A DNA stretch of 64,000 bases from Salvator merianae (taxonomy: Eukaryota > Chordata > Lepidosauria > Squamata > Teiidae). Position numbers and translations under genes: made by a program. Of this stretch, positions 58,616-64,000 are shown piece by piece. Location of the stretch: NCBI GenBank assembly GCA_003586115.2, contig QVOM02000042.1, positions 41,085,483-41,149,482 on the forward strand, in the 5' to 3' direction. Position 1 is the stretch's first letter. Each line of letters begins with the position of its first letter. The notes beneath the pieces are model-generated. The model ran no database searches and had not been told where the DNA came from. It saw only the letters and a program-made list of their open reading frames with translations.

Positions 58616-58806
58616 CAGCGTCGGCTCATCACTTTAAGAACGGGGATCCGCAAGGCGCAGGAAGGGGAAATCGCTGACCACAGGGACTCCGTAGACGCGG
58701 CAGGCCGCTGCAAGACCTGCCCAGGGAGGGGCGTGGTTTTGCAGGCAGTGATCTTCCCTTCCTGCAGCTTGCAAACCCCCATTCTTAAAGTGATGAGCTG
58801 TCACTG
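58616..58806. mobile_element. Palindromic hAT MITE, copy 4, perfect target duplication
   Basis: Left CAGCGTCGGCTCATCACTTT, right reversed CAGTGACAGCTCATCACTTT. Perfect 8-bp repeats cttataat flank it (58608-58615, 58807-58814). 191 bp. Non-coding; arms pair over most of the length. Confidence 0.95.
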
Positions 58807-59019
58807 CTTATAATATCCAGAATTAAAAATATGAAGCTGAGAAGAAAGAGCTGGAGGTATCTTAGGAAATGAGAGAAATGGACTAAAAACTAAGAGTAAG
58901 CATTCTATTTAGTGAAACCTAGTAATATAGTCAGTGCCTTGCTAGGATAAAAGTCAATCAGACCAAAGGTTAGCCCTTCTTCAAGTCAGTTTGGCTTTAT
59001 TTTTAATTTGAGTCTTTTT

Positions 59020-59380
59020 TTTTTTTTTAACCTTCTGCATCTTATTTGAAACAGATAACCATGTAGTGGAAAAAGGAAAAACAGAGTGGCAGAAGTTCAT
59101 AATTTTTGCAACTATATCATATTGGCATAAACACATTTGGGATAAAGTTATTACGAAATTAATTACATATAAGATTCAAAAATTGAAAAATACTAAAGTA
59201 AAATATTCTTTTTCAGATTTATGGGACCATCTCTTAACGCCAATGAAAAGGCTAAGGATATGTTACCTCATTTTACATTGTTAATTTTTTTGTAAAATAA
59301 TATTTATTATGAATTATCACTTATTTTATGTATAAATATATTCTTATTTTTAATAATAAATAGCATGTCTACAGTGCTGT
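59020..59380 (+). mobile_element. Possible L1-type LINE 3' end
   Basis: A plus-strand frame at 59066-59284 (EWQKFIIFATISYWHK..., then KYSFSDLWDHLLT) resembles the last part of L1-type ORF2 (F..IW.P.L near the stop), followed by an AT-rich tail with several AATAAT runs. Weak evidence. Confidence 0.35.
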
Positions 59381-59965
59381 AATAAGAGTAATGAGTAGAA
59401 CTGTAAAAAAAAATCTTTGCAACTTTGTCCTCATTTCATGAAAAAAGCTTGCACTGATATATTTATTATTTACATTAATATTCCATCCTATATCTGGAAG
59501 TATCAAGGCAAATGACAACAATTAAAACATCCACCCTCAGCCCCTAGCCACTTTACTTTTAGTCTGTATATATTAGTAATTTAACCATATTGTGGAGGGT
59601 GGTAAATAGGAAACTGAAGAATTATACAATCCCAAATTGTTCGATTTCAAAGGGCCTAGGCTAAATTTGGACACAAGACTTTTTTTTAAGAAAGGATCCT
59701 CTAGATATCATTAGATTTTCAAATGAAAATTTATCATGGGGGCTGGCTTACCTATTGAGTTCCTGTGCTAGCTTACTGATATCATCAAACCCTTCCTAGT
59801 TTTAAATTCTTATTTCTACCTTGAAAGAGTGGCTTAGGACTTGAGCTTAGGACTTAGCTGAAATCAGCTTAAGATTTAACATAGATAACATAATGATTCA
59901 TCATTCAAAAATATGTCAAGCTTAGGCAGTTATACAAGCAGTGCTATGCAGGGTCATAAGCATGT

Positions 59966-60399
59966 TGGACCCTTTCTACACTTACCACAAGGGGGCTACA
60001 GGCCTCCCTTCTACATGCTGGCCCTGTCCCCTCCTGGTATGCTCCATTCACACAGGAAAGAGCATAGACCAGGTCAGAGTGCCCAAAATGGCATTCTAGT
60101 CAAGGTTCAAAGGTTGACCATAATTTTGAGGTTTACTGGCAAACTACGAGGTGGTATACTGGACCATGGAGGTATGTGAATTGGTATCACAGGGTATCAA
60201 TTTTGATGGTACAACCAGGCATCCCACCAAAACGAGTCTCCCAGAAGCTCCAAGGGCCAGGGATGTTCGGAGACACAATCCTGCACCAGTTACAATGCTG
60301 GTGTGAGCATCCAAGCTGGCTTGGAACTGGCCATTTTATTTTGTGGGCAGCCTTGTTCCGCACCACAGTCAGAAACTGTTGGTAAACACTTTCTGTAAG
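59966..60399. mobile_element. GGGCC-type MITE, long subfamily
   Basis: Left tggaccctttctacacttac, right ggtaaacactttctgtaagt as a loose inverted copy. The interior gtggtatactggaccatgga and caccaaaacgagtctcccag matches sisters. No target duplication visible. Confidence 0.55.
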
Positions 60400-61739
60400 T
60401 AAGCTTCGACGTTCTTAGAGACCGGCTAGACTTTCTGTCTGTTGTTTAAAATTCTGTCTTAATATTTAGAATAACCTCTTCTGAGTTTGGAGACCTAGAA
60501 ACTCAGACCTTTTTATTTTGACTATTCTGGTTGAGCCTGCAAAGTATGCAGTTGCCAGCCGTCACTGTAAGAATTTGCAACTTGATAGAATTCCCCATTC
60601 TACTGTAGCTTCCCCAAAACCTCCTGAAGTGGCCCAGTCCTACTATAAGGAATTTCCAACTCAAAAACAGATCCCCTTTCTCTAATGTGTTAGCCCTGTC
60701 TATGGCTGCGTTCACATGAAGTAAAAGGAAAACAGCTCTGAGATAGCTTAGATTGGCTTTCAGACATGGCTCACAGGTGGGATTGTCCACACACCAGTAT
60801 GCCCTTCCCCCCTCTCATGAACATTCTAGGCTACAAAAAGGCATCCACTAAAACTCCACTCCAACCCTCTTCTGTTTACAACCAACACTCCAGGAAAGTT
60901 ACCAAACACAAAGCAAATTAATGGCTGATCCCTGCCAATCATCATCTGAATCATCACAGTATTCCCCAAAAGTGCTTCCAAACCACTGCTCAAATTTGTA
61001 TCCAGTCTGTGCTTTTTGTTTTCATTTTTAAGCACATATCCAGTGTATTGAAACAGACCCAAAGCGGGATCACAATGGGACCAGAGACCCATGCATTCTG
61101 GAACCTCACCATTACCAACACCAGCAACAATTAAGACAGCCTGATGCTCTGTCCACACCAATTTTTACATGGACAGTTTGCATACATTTTTTTCGCCATG
61201 TGCACTGGGTTTCATTATGGTGGGAAGTAAGTGCCAGCTCGCCCACAGGACTGTACGCCTTCATATGCCAGCTATCTTTTTCAGCACCCCAATGAGGTTC
61301 TACCATGCTGCCATATGTGAAAGTGGGAACCACATTTGTCACGCCATACTTGACTAGAATGTGGGTCCCTTGCTGTGCACTTTCGTATGCCAACCATTTA
61401 TTTATCCACTTCTTTATTTTCCTTCATTTATAGCTACCATACCGTAACATGTGGATCTGCAGCACAAATGTAAGGTTTTCTTTGTCACCGTGGACAATGA
61501 AATACCTGCTCTCATTTGTAATTATGTTATCGCATTTCAGTTCCATTCACATCCATGAATTTGACATACGTTTTGTAAAGGTCCTGTGTAAAAATAACAG
61601 GAGCCACTTACCTTATCAAATTATGGACAAGCAAGCATTTTAGGGTTTGACAGGCCTTTGGGGAAAAAACCTCATTTAAAAATGACAGGATTTTTGAGGA
61701 CCGATGACTCATATTCATTTTTTTTGCAACATTAATCAC

Positions 61740-62300
61740 TAATCCAGCCTTGCACTTCTCACATTAAGGAAGCAGTTCGTGCATACGGATATGCCTACCT
61801 CCAATTCAGGTTCATTCACCAGCCATGGTCCTTTCTGGACAGAGATAGCTTGGCCACAGGGATCCATGCTCTGGTAACCTCCAGACTGGATTGCTCCAAT
61901 GCATGCTATGTGGGGCTGCCTCTGAAGAAGTTTCAGCTAGTGCAGAATGCAGCAGCTAGGCTGCTGATGGGTACTCCAGGCCAGAACTACAGTGGTTGTC
62001 AGTTTGCTACCAAGCTCAATTCAAGATGCTGACACTGATGTATAAAGCCGTCAGACTTTAAGAGTGTTCTATGAGACTGCATCCACCTGGGCAAAAGAAA
62101 GCACCTGGTAGAGGCAAAAGGGGTGCACCATCTGTATGCCAGGGAACCCCCCAGGTGCCCAGTGTGCCTCTGAGGACCAGCAAGCAACCTACCTCAGAAA
62201 CATCCTACCTGCAGGGTGGGAAAAAGGACTCTGAGGACATTGGCCATCCTCAGGTGCTTGCACTGACATGGTGTAGATCCATGGAAGTTGTATGAGTAAT
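61740..62300 (+). mobile_element. L2/CR1-like LINE, reverse transcriptase C-terminal part
   Basis: A plus-strand frame at 61850-62032 reads LVTSRLDCSNACYVGLPLKK then FQLVQNAAARLLMGTPGQN, the best preserved example here of the L2/CR1 C-terminal RT block. The preceding text (about 61750-61850) is the upstream RT end. The frame is lost after the NAAARLL block. Confidence 0.85.
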
Positions 62301-63922
62301 TTACCTTTGCCTTGCTCCACCCAGTAGTATTTTAGATGCACTGAAGATATCTTACTTCTGGGGCCATGTCGGGCATAATAAAAATATTGCTTTGCTATAT
62401 CTTCAAAGCTGGGCGACTTTTGTTCCCCAGCTTCAAAACATAGCTTGTGGCTGAGATGCACAGCTGATAAGATGTTCCAGCTTCCTATTATAGGGATGCA
62501 ACTTAAGTATCAATAACTCGAAATGAATCCTTTATAAATTTTATATCTGAGGCTTTCCATGTATGATTAGTAGATTGTTTATTCTGCCTATTACCTAGAG
62601 AGCCACATATAACATTCTTGCAGCTATTAAACATCTAGTCCTTTTGAATAATATTAGAATAATGAAGTTGCTTCATAGATTATAAACAGAATCATTTTCA
62701 AACCTGAAACCTTCAGTGTTATTCAATGGCAACTCAATAATAATCTACAAGCAAGTTAACAAGATATTCTATGACTCTTCCGATAATCTAACCAAGTAGC
62801 AAGCTAAGGCTGATGCAGAAAAGGAAGTGTAGCAGGAAATATTAGCAAAATGGGGATAGTTTCTAACATTAGAAGTTTACAATTAGTGTGATGGTCCTTA
62901 AATTAACATCTACAGTCCTAAACATGGCCTGTTCATAAGTGTTGCGCACACCCATTCTGGATATGACATGTGTGCAAACACTGTATCTGGAATATGGTTG
63001 GCAGCTGTTGAAACAAAACATTCAGGGACTGGCCTGAAGCAAGAGTCACTGGCGTTGAAATTGTGCTTGGAAAGGAGCCAACCAGTTTTGAAGCAACTCT
63101 ACAACCAGAACCTGAGGTCTGTTGGTGTGTACGGAAGCATAGTGCAGAATAGACATTGTGTATTCATCTCAGTGCACAGTTTGAACACACCAGCAAATTA
63201 CCTGAATGCAAAAACAACCCCCTCCTACCCATTAACAAACTAGGGTTTTTTTTGTATTTTTTTTTTAATGATTGGTACCTGTGACTTGAAAGCTCCCTGA
63301 TTATGTAAACATTCTGCAAGATTTGACCAAAGAACTTCCAACTGCTGTTTTCTATTTCCTCTTACAAGTTTTTACAATTGTGTATTTTGTAAGTGACGTG
63401 AGGTGTAGCAGTCTTCTAAAAACATGCTAACCCTGTATTGACAACTCTAACTGAACAGAGGAAAATAGGAGGGGTGCTGTGTTAATCTGTATTAGTCTGC
63501 AGAAATTTAATAGCAGCCATGGAGTTAATTACACTCAGAAACAACGTGTCTGAATAGCACTAAACATGTTGCAGGAAAGGGGAACTGTTTTCTTGCTGGC
63601 ATGTCAAAAATAGCATACACCTCTGTTGCATTTTCTAAGGCTTGTAACTTCTTAACCTCGCAGATGTACAACTAGATCAGCAGATGTGCCTTCTATTTAA
63701 AAGTCGAGATGACCAACGTACACATATAACCCAAATCTGAGCAAACCAATAGCAAAGGTATTGCTATATGTAAGTTAGTTTACGTTCAGTTTAGAAGCCC
63801 TGCTTACTTCTACAAAATCAGGTCACATTTCAATGACATGGAAAACAAATCCAAATAAAGTTTAGAGTTCTGTTTCTACAGTGGACACTATTTGCACACA
63901 CTTATGCCCTAGAAGTGTCAAA

Positions 63923-64000
63923 GGCCCTTTCTGCATTCCTTCCACCCTACCTCTGTCCCAGAACAAGTAATTCGTCCCACAATGGGATGGGTGGCTGCTG
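63923..64000. mobile_element. GGGCC-type MITE, cut by the window end
   Basis: Begins aaggccctttctgcattcct, the family's terminal sequence, with cttccaccctacctctgtcc following. The rest is outside the window. Confidence 0.5.

Larger units (their letters stand above)
1..64000 (-). other. PCSK5: Internal part of the PCSK5 (proprotein convertase PC5/6) gene
   Basis: The window lies wholly inside a minus-strand gene for a furin-family proprotein convertase, a calcium-dependent subtilisin-like serine protease of the secretory pathway that cleaves precursor proteins after basic residues. Three exons were found; both ends of the gene are outside. They join in frame into 113 codons with no stop. The assignment to PCSK5 rather than PCSK6 or FURIN rests on family knowledge: the stretch DPMPRYDASNENK, the NNSHC motif, the [10 protein letters not shown] stretch and the [12 protein letters not shown] end fit PC5 better than PACE4 (DPSPRY-type) or furin (DPQPRY, NDNRHG). 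PCSK6 is the main alternative. Long introns agree with the large size of vertebrate PCSK5. No promoter, start codon, stop codon or polyadenylation site of this gene is visible. Confidence 0.85.
57543..64000 (-). other. PCSK5 intron, partial (before exon 57466-57542)
   Basis: At least 6.4 kb of intron upstream of the 77-nt exon; its 5' end is outside the window. It holds a hAT MITE (58616-58806), a possible L1 tail (about 59020-59380), a GGGCC-ended element (about 59966-60399), an L2-type LINE tail (about 61740-62300) and the start of another GGGCC element at the right edge. Nothing recognisable in 57543-58600, 60400-61740 and 62300-63920. No exon with the catalytic Asp region was found. Confidence 0.8.

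Noticed and set aside
1..64000. A bacterial or phage-type system (operon, CRISPR, toxin-antitoxin)
   Set aside because: The sequence is clearly vertebrate genomic DNA with spliced exons and eukaryotic transposons; no such features are present.

Overview
This window is nuclear DNA of a vertebrate, most likely a squamate reptile. The signs are split exons of a vertebrate protease gene inside very large introns, together with a repeat mix typical of lizards and snakes: a near-complete BovB (RTE) LINE, CR1/L2-type and L1-type LINE pieces, several kinds of tRNA-derived SINE, Tc1/mariner elements, hAT MITEs and many short GGGCC-ended DNA transposons. There are no operons, phage genes, CRISPR arrays or structural RNA genes.

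The only host gene I can support is an internal segment of a furin-type proprotein convertase on the minus strand, best matched to PCSK5 (PC5/6). In transcript order its exons are 57466-57542 (77 nt), 18247-18335 (89 nt) and 2297-2469 (173 nt). All three have GT/AG splice sites and compatible phases (0/2, 2/1, 1/0), and they join into 113 uninterrupted codons. They cover the middle of the subtilisin-like catalytic domain, including the catalytic His and several substrate-pocket acids. The catalytic Asp, oxyanion Asn and catalytic Ser lie in exons outside the window. Coding sequence is 339 of 64,000 bases; the rest is four introns (two partial, two complete at 15.8 and 39.1 kb).

Intron content by region. 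1-2296: a CpG-rich GGGCC-ended transposon copy (901-~1463) and a CR1 3' end. 2470-18246: many GGGCC-ended MITEs, a TA-flanked mariner remnant (5505-5871), L2/CR1 3' ends, and a CR1-like LINE (~12.57-14.76 kb) interrupted by MITEs, one of which carries a hAT element. 18336-57465: L2 pieces, an L1/Tc1/BovB patchwork (26.1-27.9 kb), hAT MITEs with clear 8-bp target duplications, two matching SINEs, a Tc1/mariner element (42.1-43.1 kb), and a BovB flanked by a 32/33-bp target duplication (44911-48962). That BovB contains a GGGCC-ended element, which in turn contains a hAT with a 33-bp GC-rich tandem array. 57543-64000: one more hAT MITE, a GGGCC element and an L2-type LINE tail.

Most open frames outside the exons are chance frames or decayed transposon proteins. 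The most unusual material is the GGGCC-ended DNA transposon family (3-bp target duplications, many copies, several subfamilies) and the nested insertions. I saw no new host system.
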